Below, piece by piece: positions 18,839 to 29,289 of a stretch of 64,000 nucleotides of DNA. Below the pieces are notes generated by a model, which had not been told where the DNA came from, made no database searches, and saw only the letters and a list, made by a program, of their open reading frames with translations. Made by a program: the position numbers and the translations under genes. Origin of the DNA: Flavobacterium sp. N2038 (lineage in GTDB: Bacteria > Bacteroidota > Bacteroidia > Flavobacteriales > Flavobacteriaceae); assembly GCF_025947185.1 (NCBI RefSeq), contig NZ_CP110001.1, positions 3,596,001 through 3,660,000 on the forward strand, read 5' to 3'. Within the stretch, counting starts at the first letter, position 1, and each line of letters opens with the position of its first letter.

Positions 18839-20716
18839 ATGCAAAAACTTGTTTACAGCTTTGTTTTTCTCCTTTTGGCAACCTCTTTGAGTGCACAAAG
18901 ATTCAGTGCTACTTTACCCAATTACGAAGCTTACAAAGCTTTTAAGGGTAAACCATTGTCTGATAAATTTTCGAATATAGAATCTGTAAAAGTAATCTAC
19001 GATTTGAGGAAGCAAAAAATGTATTATTTCAATAGCACACTGATTCCGTTGCATTATGATTTCGTAGTCAATTATTTAAACTACACACAGGATTTAGAAG
19101 TCTTTAATAATGAAAACTACAGTGATACTGAAAAAGACAGAGCTTTTTTACTGGGAAATCTTAACCATATTAAAGGAACCGAAAAATGGATTTTCGAACT
19201 TGCTGCATCCGATCATATGCCACTTTTTCTTATCGAGCGTTTCTTCAACTTAGTTAAGAATTCAACTTTTATTGGAGAGAATTTAAAATTCTATTTAAAT
19301 AATCCGGAAAAAATGGAATGGTTTCAAGAGCAGAAATTTAAGATTCCTTGTGTAAAATCAGACTATATTTTTAATGAGATTACCTATCAGGAAGTGGTTG
19401 GCGGAACTAATATTGGAATTTTAAAACAATACAAAATCAAAGATTTAGACAAAATAAAACCAAGTCCTGACGAAATTGTAATTTTAGACGGAACACCTGA
19501 TATTCTGCCAAATGCAAGAGGAATTATTGTAAATGAACTTCAGACTCCATTAAGCCATTTAGTCCTTCTGGGAAAAAACAGAAAAATCCCCATAATGGCA
19601 TACACAAATGTTTTTAAGGATGGTAACATCCAAAGATTACTATCTAAAAAAGTGGAGTTGAAAATTGAAATTGATACTTTTTATATCAAGGAAACAAACA
19701 AAAAAATAGTTCAGAAAACAAATTCAAAAAAGAAACAGTTAGTAATCGATACTACTGTAACCGATTTAGTTAATCTGAATACCATTCCAAAAAAAGGAGT
19801 AAATTCTATTGGTTCAAAGGCTCAGAATATGGCTTACTTAATTGCCATTTCAAAAGAACAATCCTTCAAAACACCAGAAGATGCACATGCAATTCCGTTT
19901 TACTTTTATATAAAGCACATTCAAAAAAAGTCCATTTCTCCTCTAGTTAAGGAACTTTTAGCTTATCCTCATAAAGACTCAACAGTTTGGATTAACAAGC
20001 AATTGAAAAAAATAAGAGATGCTATAAAGAAAGAAAATGTTGATCCCGAATTAATCGCTAAACTCAACGAAACTTTTAAAAATGCAAAATTTAAGAACTT
20101 CAGATTCAGATCTTCTACAAACGCCGAAGATTTGGATGATTTTAATGGTGCGGGCTTATACGACTCGAAAACCGGAATTTTAGGCGACAGTATCAAAACT
20201 TTCGAAAAAGCCATTAAACAGGTTTGGGCAAGCGTATGGAACGAAGCTTCCTATAACGAAAGAGAACTTTTTGGAATTAACCAGAAAAACATCGCAATGG
20301 GAGTTTTAGTTCATCGTTCTTTTCCGGATGAGCTGGCCAATGGTGTGATTATTACTAAAAATATTTTCAGAGAGAATTTTCCGGGAATTACAGTTAACAT
20401 TCAAAAAGGAGAAAACTCGGTTGTAAAGCCGGAAAAAGGCGAAATCTGCGAACAATTTGTTGCTTATCATTTTAATGACGGAAAAGATGAAACCGATTTT
20501 GATATTGATTATACATCAAACTCCAATCTAAACAATAACGAACCTCTATTGAGCCGAAAGGAAATGAGTGACTTATATACTATAAGTAAAAAGATTGAAA
20601 CTAAAATGTACCGTTATTGGCGTAAAAATCAATTTCATCCCGTGGATATCGAATTTAAAATCGTTGGAGAAAAAAGAGAATTATACATTAAGCAGGTTCG
20701 GCCTTTTAATGACTGA
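18839..20716 (+). CDS. Secreted dikinase-like protein: phosphohistidine-like domain before a PEP/pyruvate-binding ATP-grasp domain
   Basis: This 625-residue protein has a signal peptide (FVFLLLATSLSAQ). Residues 230-255 (TPLSHLVLLGKNRKIPIMA) resemble the swivelling phosphohistidine domain with a candidate His240. A PPDK_N/PEP-utilising ATP-binding domain follows, beginning SIGSKAQNMAYL at 323-334 and carrying RFRSSTNAEDLDDFNGAGLY at 422-441. The His domain lies before the ATP domain, the order known from glucan, water dikinases and not from PEP synthase. The C-terminal PEP-binding barrel is absent. The signal peptide implies a periplasmic or surface location, where ATP is scarce, so its reaction is unclear. 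It may be an inactive or non-ATP-using relative. Confidence 0.75.
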   Translation: MQKLVYSFVFLLLATSLSAQRFSATLPNYEAYKAFKGKPLSDKFSNIESVKVIYDLRKQKMYYFNSTLIPLHYDFVVNYLNYTQDLEVFNNENYSDTEKDRAFLLGNLNHIKGTEKWIFELAASDHMPLFLIERFFNLVKNSTFIGENLKFYLNNPEKMEWFQEQKFKIPCVKSDYIFNEITYQEVVGGTNIGILKQYKIKDLDKIKPSPDEIVILDGTPDILPNARGIIVNELQTPLSHLVLLGKNRKIPIMAYTNVFKDGNIQRLLSKKVELKIEIDTFYIKETNKKIVQKTNSKKKQLVIDTTVTDLVNLNTIPKKGVNSIGSKAQNMAYLIAISKEQSFKTPEDAHAIPFYFYIKHIQKKSISPLVKELLAYPHKDSTVWINKQLKKIRDAIKKENVDPELIAKLNETFKNAKFKNFRFRSSTNAEDLDDFNGAGLYDSKTGILGDSIKTFEKAIKQVWASVWNEASYNERELFGINQKNIAMGVLVHRSFPDELANGVIITKNIFRENFPGITVNIQKGENSVVKPEKGEICEQFVAYHFNDGKDETDFDIDYTSNSNLNNNEPLLSRKEMSDLYTISKKIETKMYRYWRKNQFHPVDIEFKIVGEKRELYIKQVRPFND

Positions 20717-21274
20717 TTAATAAAAAATCAACAAATCAATTTCGTTGTTTGCTGTATTAATCAGGACAATTCTAAAATCAAAATCTTCAATCTTAATTTT
20801 TTCATGAATTGATTTTCTGATTAGTTCCTGATTTAAAGAAAAATTATCATCAAGCGGAATTTTTAAATCTACAGAATTAAGATATTTTGATGCTTTTTTA
20901 TTAACGATAATCGAGGCAACAATATAAAACCCAATAATGATAGCTTGAAAAAACAATAAAATTTCAATTTTTTCAAACGGATACATAATATCTAAAATAG
21001 ATAATGTAATTGTTGCAAAAAGAAAGATTATGGCATTTACTGTAAAAGACTGAGTTCTGAATCGTAGTATCGAAAAAATGGCAAATAATCCAAATCCAAT
21101 TCCAACGCCTATTTCAATTTTTGTAAAAAGATAACAAAGCGAAAAAGTACAAAGCCCAACAATTACCATCAATGGATTTATAGTAGCATTATCTTTTCTG
21201 TTGGAGAAAAAATACAAAACCAAAATCGAAAAAAACAACAATAAAAATCGCCCTGCTAATTCGTTTAAATCCAT
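20717..21274 (-). CDS. DUF4956 membrane protein
   Basis: This 185-residue protein has about five hydrophobic segments in its first 130 residues and a short soluble C-terminal domain. The block GFGLFAIFSILRFRTQSF is characteristic of DUF4956. The family is often found beside polyphosphate VTC-like or CotH genes, but neither is present here. It converges tail to tail with the dikinase-like gene: the two stop codons are adjacent, with no spacer between them. Confidence 0.82.
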   Translation of the reverse strand: MDLNELAGRFLLLFFSILVLYFFSNRKDNATINPLMVIVGLCTFSLCYLFTKIEIGVGIGFGLFAIFSILRFRTQSFTVNAIIFLFATITLSILDIMYPFEKIEILLFFQAIIIGFYIVASIIVNKKASKYLNSVDLKIPLDDNFSLNQELIRKSIHEKIKIEDFDFRIVLINTANNEIDLLIFY

Positions 21275-21311
21275 TTAATTAAAATTTTAATAAATCAAAT
21301 GTAAAAAATAG

Positions 21312-21402
21312 TTTGCCACGAATTCCACGAATTTTCTCTAATTTTTCATCCTGCATTTAAAAAGACAATATTAATTAGTGAAAATTCGTGAAATTCGTGG
21401 CT
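21312..21402. repeat. Hairpin repeat of the GCCACGAATT family
   Basis: The left arm TTTGCCACGAATTCCACGAA and the right arm AAATTCGTGAAATTCGTGGC are inverted copies about 50 bases apart, with AATTTT/AATTAGTG inner extensions. It is non-coding and lies between the DUF4956 gene and a terminator. Confidence 0.6.
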
Positions 21403-21430
21403 AAAAAAAATAGTCCGCTTAGCGGACTAT
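21403..21430 (-). terminator. Hairpin terminator for the YwqK-like gene
   Basis: On the minus strand the arms TAGTCCGCT and AGCGGACTA are followed by eight T residues, 12 bases after the stop at 21442. Confidence 0.88.
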
Positions 21431-21441
21431 ATACTTATTTT

Positions 21442-22158
21442 TTAATTCATTTTAGGTTTCGAATCTGCCTGGTAATTGCTTTTAGGGTCGCTCATATTTA
21501 CTTCTTTGGTTAATTTTCCTTTTAAGTAAAACTGCCACATTCCCACTTTTTTACCATTTAAGAACTTCCCTTTTGAAGCCATAACACCATCAGAGTCATA
21601 AAAAATTGCTTCTCCGTTATATTGATTGTCTTTATAAGTACTTTGCTCTAAAAGAAAAGCATTCTGACCATATTTTTTATAAGTACCATCTTTCAGACCA
21701 TTTTTATAGGTCATTTCTTCGGCTATTTTTGCATCCGGATAAAAAACTGATTTTATACCTTCCAGTTTTCCATTTTTATAATTCTCAAGCGACATAACAA
21801 CTTTAGAAGCTTTATGATAGTACTTCCATTCGCCTTCACGTGCTTTTCCAATTTCTTTACCTTCGCTTACTTTGTTCTTATTCTGATCAAAAAAAGTGGT
21901 ATAGGAGCTTCCATCATTTGCTGTAAAATCTCTTGTAGCCAAGACATCTCCTTTTTTTGTATCATCAAAAAATTTAAAGACACCTGTCTCTTTTCCATGA
22001 CTAAAAGTTCCCTCATATCTCGGACGTTTAGAAACTTCGTAGGTTCCTTTCCAAACTCCATCTTTCTTGCCATTGGCATCCACTTTATTAAAATCCTGTG
22101 CCGACACAAAAAGTGTAGTAAAAAAAAGTAATCCTGTTATTATTCTGTTATAAACCAT
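21442..22158 (-). CDS. Secreted YwqK-family (MORN-like repeat) protein
   Basis: A signal peptide (ITGLLFFTTLFVSAQ) is followed by repeated YxGxxxxGxxxGxWxxY units: KDGVWKGTY, EGEWKYYHK, LEGIKSVFYP, KDGTYKKYG, YNGEAIFYD and KVGMWQFYLKG. This is the YwqK/MORN-like repeat family, labelled antitoxin in B. subtilis. Secreted Bacteroidota members are unlikely to be antitoxins, and no toxin gene adjoins it. I start at the ATG at 22158; an in-frame ATG seven codons upstream at 22179 is possible. It sits just downstream of yidC, separated by a hairpin. Confidence 0.82.
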   Translation of the reverse strand: MVYNRIITGLLFFTTLFVSAQDFNKVDANGKKDGVWKGTYEVSKRPRYEGTFSHGKETGVFKFFDDTKKGDVLATRDFTANDGSSYTTFFDQNKNKVSEGKEIGKAREGEWKYYHKASKVVMSLENYKNGKLEGIKSVFYPDAKIAEEMTYKNGLKDGTYKKYGQNAFLLEQSTYKDNQYNGEAIFYDSDGVMASKGKFLNGKKVGMWQFYLKGKLTKEVNMSDPKSNYQADSKPKMN

Positions 22159-22210
22159 ATTACATTCAATTTTAAACATAAACGAAAATGCTTTTGATAA
22201 AGTATTTTAA

Positions 22211-22247
22211 AAATAAAAAAATCCCGATAAATCGAGATTTTTTTATT
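22211..22247 (-). terminator. Hairpin terminator after yidC
   Basis: Arms AAAAATCTCGAT and ATCGGGATTTTT (minus strand) pair with one mismatch and end in a T run. It lies directly after the yidC stop. Confidence 0.75.
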
Positions 22248-22250
22248 GTA

Positions 22251-24167
22251 TTATTTCTTTTTATTCTGAGCTTTTGCAGCTTCTTGTTGTTCCATTACAT
22301 CTTGCAGACGTTGTTGGAATTTACTTGGCTTTTTAGGCTCTTTTAATTTATTCTCTTGTATTTGAGCGTGAATTTTATCACTGTCAACAATGTAGTTTTT
22401 AATTACAAACATAATTCCGATTGTAATTAAGTTTGAGATAAAGTTATACAAACTCAAACCTGCACCGTAACTGTTGAAGAAAATTAACATCATTAATGGC
22501 GAAACATAAATCATGATTTTCATCATTTTGGCCATATCCGGCATTCCTTCTTGTTGAGGAGCAGCCATTTGCTGATCTCCAGAAGTCATTTTCATATAAA
22601 AGAAAATAGCGATTGCAGCCAAAATTGGGAACAAACTAATATGATCTCCATACAACGGAATATTAAATGGTAATTTTACAACAGCATCAAAAGATGATAA
22701 ATCGTCTGCCCAAAGAAACCCTTTTTGTCTTAATTCAAAAGCTGCAGGGAAAAACTGGAATGATGCATACATAAACGGCAACTGAATCAATGCCGGAATA
22801 CATCCTGCCATTGGGTTTACTCCTGCTTTATTATACAGTTTCATTGTTTCCTGTTGTTTCTTCATTGGGTCTTTTTTGTATTTTTCTCCCAATTCTGTAA
22901 TATCCGGACGTAAAACTTTCATTTTAGCCTGAGACAGGAATGATTTATAGGTAATTGGCGACATCGCCAATTTGATAATAATGGTAAAAATGATAATTGC
23001 AATTCCTAATGAAAAACCAATTGTAGAACTTAAGAATCCAAACAATGGAATGAAGATCCATTTATTGATCCATCCAAAAATCCCCCATCCAAGTGGAATA
23101 ATTTTTTCGAAATTTTTATCATAAGCCTTTAAAGTCTTATAATCTGCTGGACCAAAATAGAAATTCATTTTGTAATCAACTTCCCCATTTGAAAATGCTA
23201 AAGGCAGATTTGCACCAAATTGTTTTGTAAAAACAGTATCAATTTTTTCATCTTTAACTAAATTATCTGATTGTAATTTAGAAGTTTCAAATGGCTTGTT
23301 TGTTGATAAAATCGAAGCGAAAAAATGTTGTTTAAACGCAACATAACTTACTTTCTCAGGATTATCTTCTTTTACCCCTTGTCCAGTTGAACTTAACGAG
23401 CTATATTTCTCATCACCATACTCATACTCCACCTGAGCATAACGATTCTCATAAGAAACGCTTTTCTCATTTCTATACGTTTTTAAATCCCATTGCAAAT
23501 TTAATGGCTTAGAAGAATTTAAAACTTTATTTAAACCTTGAGAACGTACATCAAAACCAACTAAATATTCGTTTGGTTTCAATACATACTTATATTCTAA
23601 GAATTCATTTGCTCCGGCTTTCAAACGCATTGTCAAGATCTGGTCTTCACCTACTTTTGTATACGTTGGCTCAAAAAACAAATCTTTAGAGTTTAAAGTT
23701 CTGTTGTCTGTTGTCTGCAACTGAATATTTAAATTAGAATTATTATCTTTAATTAATTCTACTAATTCTTTTGAATCTTTAGAGAATCTTTTGAATTCTT
23801 TCAGAGTAGCTTCAACTATATAACCACCTTTATTAGCAATTTTAAGTTTAATCTTTTCGTTTTCAATAGTTGTAAAAGATTCTTTTGCAGAAGGAAGCGT
23901 AGCAGAATAAGCAAAACCACCTAAAGTTTTTTGCAAATTAGCCAATTGAACTGTATCACCAACTGTTGTAGCAACCGGCGCTGCAGCTGCAGTTTTAGTT
24001 TTATCAGCTTTAGCCTGAGCTTCTTGTTTTGCTACTAATTCTTTCTTGGCTTTTTCAGCGGCAATTTCCTTATCAGAAGGCTGATTTTGATACATAATCC
24101 AAATCAAAATTCCAAATATCAATACAAAACCAATGATTGAATTTAAGTCAAATTTTTTTTCTTCCAT
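22251..24167 (-). CDS. yidC: Membrane protein insertase YidC
   Basis: It inserts and folds inner-membrane proteins, alone or with SecYEG. The 638 residues give an N-terminal membrane anchor, a lysine- and alanine-rich linker, a large periplasmic beta-sandwich (about 85-360) and five C-terminal membrane segments. The 60KD_IMP core is visible as AIIIFTIIIKLAMSPITYKS, KAGVNPMAGCIPALIQLPF and FPAAFELRQKGFLWADDL. The tail is basic (KKPSKFQQRLQDVMEQQE), as is usual for ribosome contact. pyrG lies directly upstream on the same strand with an 82-base gap. Confidence 0.97.
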   Translation of the reverse strand: MEEKKFDLNSIIGFVLIFGILIWIMYQNQPSDKEIAAEKAKKELVAKQEAQAKADKTKTAAAAPVATTVGDTVQLANLQKTLGGFAYSATLPSAKESFTTIENEKIKLKIANKGGYIVEATLKEFKRFSKDSKELVELIKDNNSNLNIQLQTTDNRTLNSKDLFFEPTYTKVGEDQILTMRLKAGANEFLEYKYVLKPNEYLVGFDVRSQGLNKVLNSSKPLNLQWDLKTYRNEKSVSYENRYAQVEYEYGDEKYSSLSSTGQGVKEDNPEKVSYVAFKQHFFASILSTNKPFETSKLQSDNLVKDEKIDTVFTKQFGANLPLAFSNGEVDYKMNFYFGPADYKTLKAYDKNFEKIIPLGWGIFGWINKWIFIPLFGFLSSTIGFSLGIAIIIFTIIIKLAMSPITYKSFLSQAKMKVLRPDITELGEKYKKDPMKKQQETMKLYNKAGVNPMAGCIPALIQLPFMYASFQFFPAAFELRQKGFLWADDLSSFDAVVKLPFNIPLYGDHISLFPILAAIAIFFYMKMTSGDQQMAAPQQEGMPDMAKMMKIMIYVSPLMMLIFFNSYGAGLSLYNFISNLITIGIMFVIKNYIVDSDKIHAQIQENKLKEPKKPSKFQQRLQDVMEQQEAAKAQNKKK

Positions 24168-24249
24168 TATTTAATTAAAAAAGTTATTCATTAAAGGCAA
24201 TTAGTAACCAGTTGAACTCAAATGTTACATCCTTTTAGAATATTAATTA

Positions 24250-25935
<1,686 letters not shown>

Positions 25936-26057
25936 TTAGAGAATGAGATAATTTGCAAATTTTTAATTAGATCGATTACTTGGTTTTGTTATCGATAATT
26001 TTAACTTTTTATTAGAGATTTTTTTGAGGATTCTTATATTAATTTTAAAAATCTCTT

Positions 26058-26384
26058 TTATCTTCCTAAATGCATATTAGATAAAGCAAATATAAAGTAG
26101 TGCCCATAAACAATAACAACAGCAGTAAGTCCTAATATTAAACCTATCTTAGAAATTAAAACAGGACTGTTTTTCTTTTTTGCTATATTCATGCCTATTA
26201 CGCCAAGAAATGCACTAAAAGCCCCAAGAAAAAAAGCTGCCCCACCAAAAAATATCGCAACAAAAAGATCTGTATTAAAAGTATAAAAGTAAATTATTGC
26301 TGAAGCTCCTGCTAAAATTGACACAAGTAAAGCTATAATACCAATTACAAAACCAGATTTTGAACTATTAATATCCTTTTGCAT
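26058..26384 (-). CDS. Small three-TM membrane protein
   Basis: This 108-residue protein has three hydrophobic segments, about residues 11-33, 40-65 and 78-100. The Gly/Ala-rich second segment (FGGAAFFLGAFSAFLGVIGM) resembles the DUF4190 type. Function is unknown. The promoter box TACATTTG lies at 26407-26414 on the same strand. It stands alone. Confidence 0.65.
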   Translation of the reverse strand: MQKDINSSKSGFVIGIIALLVSILAGASAIIYFYTFNTDLFVAIFFGGAAFFLGAFSAFLGVIGMNIAKKKNSPVLISKIGLILGLTAVVIVYGHYFIFALSNMHLGR

Positions 26385-26406
26385 GTTTTATTTCTGTTTT
26401 TAGTCG

Positions 26407-26414
26407 CAAATGTA
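26407..26414 (-). promoter_or_regulatory. Promoter -7 box TACATTTG for the small membrane protein gene
   Basis: On the minus strand it fits TANNTTTG, 23 bases before the ATG at 26384. Confidence 0.4.
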
Positions 26415-26461
26415 AAAATATACCTGTAATATATAAAAGCTTTTTTTTAGCTATTAAATTG

Positions 26462-26760
26462 ATGTTTTTTTTGATCATAGATACTGTTCTAATTTCATTC
26501 GGACAACAAATTAATTCAGGATAATGTTGTTTCAATTGCAAACAGCTTTATACCTGTGACATTAAATTATACTTAAGATAGCTTTCCGAGACTTGAAGTT
26601 AAAAGATGGAACGGTAAAAGTCCTGGCAATCTGAATGATTCTCATTATTAAAAGAAAGAACAAATGAGAAAGAAATTACGTATATCCAAAACAAAAAGAC
26701 TAAAGAGGCAAGTTTTGGCATAAAAAAAAATATTACAATTTAAAATACTGGCTTGTACAC
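26462..26760 (+). pseudogene. Frameshifted remnant of a secreted-protein gene
   Basis: An ATG at 26462 opens a signal-peptide-like frame (LIIDTVLISFGQQINSG) that stops at 26522. Protein-like sequence then continues in a shifted frame (NVVSIANSFIPVTLNYT, stop at 26574), again shifted (KIAFRDLKLKDGTVKVLAI), and again (TNEKEITYIQNKKTKEASFG). At least three frameshifts or small indels separate these pieces. No intact gene exists in the 490-base interval 26385-26874. Family unknown; the coding look of the pieces is my judgement from composition. Confidence 0.4.
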
Positions 26761-26874
26761 ATTTAATAATTCAGTCTTGAATTTAGTGGTACCACTTTAT
26801 TTAAAATTATAATATTTTTTTGTTTATCAAACTTAAATAAAAACAACTAAACCACCAAAGATTTTTCTTACTAT

Positions 26875-27108
26875 TTAAACAGGTTTTGGATATTGCTTTT
26901 TAATGTTTCTAATCAATTCCTCCAATCCGTTTAGCTTTAACTCGTAAATAAGCTGCAATTGCTGCCCTAATTCTCCTTTTGGAAAGCCTTTATTATGATA
27001 CCAAACCACATAATATTCGGGTAGATCGATTAAAAAACGTCCTTCGTATTTCCCGAAAGGCATTTTGGTATGAGCTAATTTTATGAGCAGTTTTTTGTCT
27101 TGTTCCAT
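26875..27108 (-). CDS. DUF3820 family small protein
   Basis: This 77-residue protein has the family core MPFGKYEGRFLIDLPEYYV and WYHNKGFPKGELGQQL. DUF3820 proteins are small soluble proteins of unproven role, related to the exonuclease-associated putative quorum-sensing-regulated factor family. The promoter box TAGTTTTG lies at 27172-27179 on the same strand. Confidence 0.85.
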   Translation of the reverse strand: MEQDKKLLIKLAHTKMPFGKYEGRFLIDLPEYYVVWYHNKGFPKGELGQQLQLIYELKLNGLEELIRNIKKQYPKPV

Positions 27109-27171
27109 TTTTTTAAGAAGAAAGAAGCTAGAAGAAAGAAAATAGATTGTTCAGCTTATTTTAGTTGCGTG

Positions 27172-27179
27172 CAAAACTA
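27172..27179 (-). promoter_or_regulatory. Promoter -7 box TAGTTTTG for the DUF3820 gene
   Basis: On the minus strand it fits TANNTTTG, about 64 bases before the ATG at 27108. Confidence 0.35.
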
Positions 27180-27225
27180 TCATTTATTTTTTCTTTTGCC
27201 ACAGATTAAAAGGATTTAAAAGATT

Positions 27226-27278
27226 TTCGCCACGAATTCACGAATTGATTTAAATATAATTCGTGAATTCGTGGCGAA
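27226..27278. repeat. Perfect 21-bp hairpin repeat of the GCCACGAATT family
   Basis: The left arm TTCGCCACGAATTCACGAAT is matched exactly as inverted sequence on the right, giving perfect 21-base arms around an 11-base loop. It lies between the DUF3820 gene and the end of the NagB/PIG-L gene. It is followed by a CTTAG-rich stretch at 27301-27334. Confidence 0.65.
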
Positions 27279-27300
27279 TATTTAAAGAGCTAAAAAACTT

Positions 27301-27334
27301 ACAATCTTAGTCCCTTAGAATCTCAGCATCTTAG
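27301..27334. repeat. Short CTTAG-rich repeat (copy 2 of 3)
   Basis: ATCTTAGTCCCTTAGAATCT followed by CAGCATCTTAG is the reverse-strand version of the CTAAG units at 11741-11778. It overlaps the stop codon of the NagB/PIG-L gene. Confidence 0.4.
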
Positions 27335-29259
27335 TAATGCCATCTCACAAAAGCTTCCATTGCAGCATAAGTCGCTAAACCTAACTGGTGGTATAAAGCT
27401 GCTGTCTCACCATTTCTGTCTTCAGCTCTTTGCCAGAACTCTCTTGCATCGGTTCCCTGGAAAACAACTCCGTCTTTTTGCGACTGATGTTTGAAAATTC
27501 CGTGACGTTTTGCTAAAACCTGATCAGGGCTCATTGGCACTGCCATTTCAACTTCGTCAATTCCCCATTCCTGCCAAGCTCCACGATATAACCATAACCA
27601 ACAATCGTTCATGAATTCTTTTGGTTTTAAAACTTTAACCGCTTCAAAAATAGCATCCAGACAAACTTTATGGGTTCCGTGCGGATCTGCTAAATCTCCT
27701 GCTGCATAAATTTGGTGTGGTTTAATTTTTTCAATTAAATCAACCGTTAATTGAATATCTTCTGGTCCGATCGGTTTTTTCTCGATTGTTCCGGTTTCAT
27801 AGAAAGGCAATTCCATAAAATGAATCTGTGAATCTGGCAAACCAACAAAATGACTGGTTGCTCTCGCCTCACCTTTTCTGATTAAACCTTTAATATAACG
27901 TACTTCAGGAATATCAATTTCACTATTCTTTTTATTTTCTAAAAATGTTTGTGCTTTTTGGTAAATATTATCTGCTTCTTCACTTTTGATTCCGAACTTT
28001 TCGTTGTAATCAATTACGAATCTTGCAAAACGCAATGCCTCATCATCTGCAACTGCAATATTTCCAGAAGTTTGGTAGGCCACATGCACTTCATGCCCCT
28101 GCTCCTGCAAACGCATAAAAGTTCCTCCCATACTAATAATATCATCATCTGGGTGCGGACTGAAAATCAATACACGTTTTTTGGCTGGTTCCGCTCTTTC
28201 AGGACGGTTTGCATCGTCTGAATTTGGTTTTCCACCTGGCCAGCCTGTAATTGTATTTTGTAATTTATTAAAAATCTTGATATTGATATCATACGCCGGA
28301 CCAGAATCTGCCAATAAATCACTCATTCCGTTCTCGATATAATCAGCATCAGTAAGCATTAAGATTGGTTTTTTAAGATCTAATGCCAATCCTAAAACTG
28401 CTTTACGGATCAGTTTGTCTGTCCACACAATTTTTTCAACCAGCCAAGGCTTATTGATTCTTGTAAGTTTTGAAGAAGCTTCTTTATCTAAAATAAAAAC
28501 TGCATTGTTGTGCTCTTGCAAAAATGAAGCTGGAACTCTGTTCGTAACTTCATCCTCAACTGATTTTTTTACAATATTTGCTTTTCCTTCTCCCCAAGCT
28601 AATAAGATTACTCTTTTTGCTTCCATGATTTTTTTTACTCCAAGCGTAATTGCTGTTCTTGGTGTATTATTTAATCCGAAGAAATCTTTACTTGCTGCAA
28701 CTCTTGTAATGTGATCTAAAGCGACTAAACGTGTTTTAGAGTTCTGAAGTGAACCGGACTCGTTGAAACCAATATGTCCGTTTCCTCCAATTCCAAGAAT
28801 TTGAAGATCAATCCCGCCTAAAGCTTCGATTTTAGCTTCATATTCGTGACAGTAATCTGCAATTTGCTCTTTTGTCAAAAGTCCGTCCGGAACATGAGCG
28901 TTTTCAGGTAAAATATCGACATGATCAAACAAAAGCTCTTTCATGAAACGAACATAACTGTTGATTGAATTTGGCTCCATAGGATAATACTCATCCAGAT
29001 TGAAGCTAATTACGTTTTTAAAACTCAGACCTTCCTCTTTATGAAGACGAACTAATTCAGCATACAATCCTTTTGGAGAAGAACCCGTTGCAAGTCCTAA
29101 AATACAAGGAAGATTTTCCTTTTGCTTAGATTGAATTAATGCTGCAATTTCCTGAGCTACTGCTTTTGAAGCCTCAGAAGAATTTTCAAAAACAACTGTA
29201 TTGATGTTTTCGAATCGTTTTTCGAACCCTGTTGCTTTGTCGATTTTACTTTTTAACAT
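27331..29259 (-). CDS. nagB: Glucosamine-6-phosphate deaminase fused to a PIG-L-type deacetylase domain
   Basis: This is a 642-residue fusion. Residues about 15-265 are a NagB/6-phosphogluconolactonase fold with GLATGSSPKGLYAEL, FNLDEYYPM and GIGGNGHIGFNES, the active-site blocks of glucosamine-6-phosphate isomerase/deaminase. Residues about 365-640 are a LmbE/PIG-L domain with its zinc motif SPHPDDD and the later AGDLADPHGTHK. This long form is common in Bacteroidota. The fusion could deacetylate and then deaminate an N-acetylhexosamine 6-phosphate, but that sequence of steps is an inference. It follows the MFS transporter gene by 30 bases and is most likely in its operon. Confidence 0.92.
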   Translation of the reverse strand: MLKSKIDKATGFEKRFENINTVVFENSSEASKAVAQEIAALIQSKQKENLPCILGLATGSSPKGLYAELVRLHKEEGLSFKNVISFNLDEYYPMEPNSINSYVRFMKELLFDHVDILPENAHVPDGLLTKEQIADYCHEYEAKIEALGGIDLQILGIGGNGHIGFNESGSLQNSKTRLVALDHITRVAASKDFFGLNNTPRTAITLGVKKIMEAKRVILLAWGEGKANIVKKSVEDEVTNRVPASFLQEHNNAVFILDKEASSKLTRINKPWLVEKIVWTDKLIRKAVLGLALDLKKPILMLTDADYIENGMSDLLADSGPAYDINIKIFNKLQNTITGWPGGKPNSDDANRPERAEPAKKRVLIFSPHPDDDIISMGGTFMRLQEQGHEVHVAYQTSGNIAVADDEALRFARFVIDYNEKFGIKSEEADNIYQKAQTFLENKKNSEIDIPEVRYIKGLIRKGEARATSHFVGLPDSQIHFMELPFYETGTIEKKPIGPEDIQLTVDLIEKIKPHQIYAAGDLADPHGTHKVCLDAIFEAVKVLKPKEFMNDCWLWLYRGAWQEWGIDEVEMAVPMSPDQVLAKRHGIFKHQSQKDGVVFQGTDAREFWQRAEDRNGETAALYHQLGLATYAAMEAFVRWHY

Positions 29260-29289
29260 GATATAGTTTATTTTTAATTTCTCAGTAAA

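Noticed and set aside
21442..22158. YwqK-family gene as the antitoxin of a toxin pair
   Set aside because: It carries a signal peptide, and the neighbours are yidC and a DUF4956 gene; no toxin gene is adjacent.
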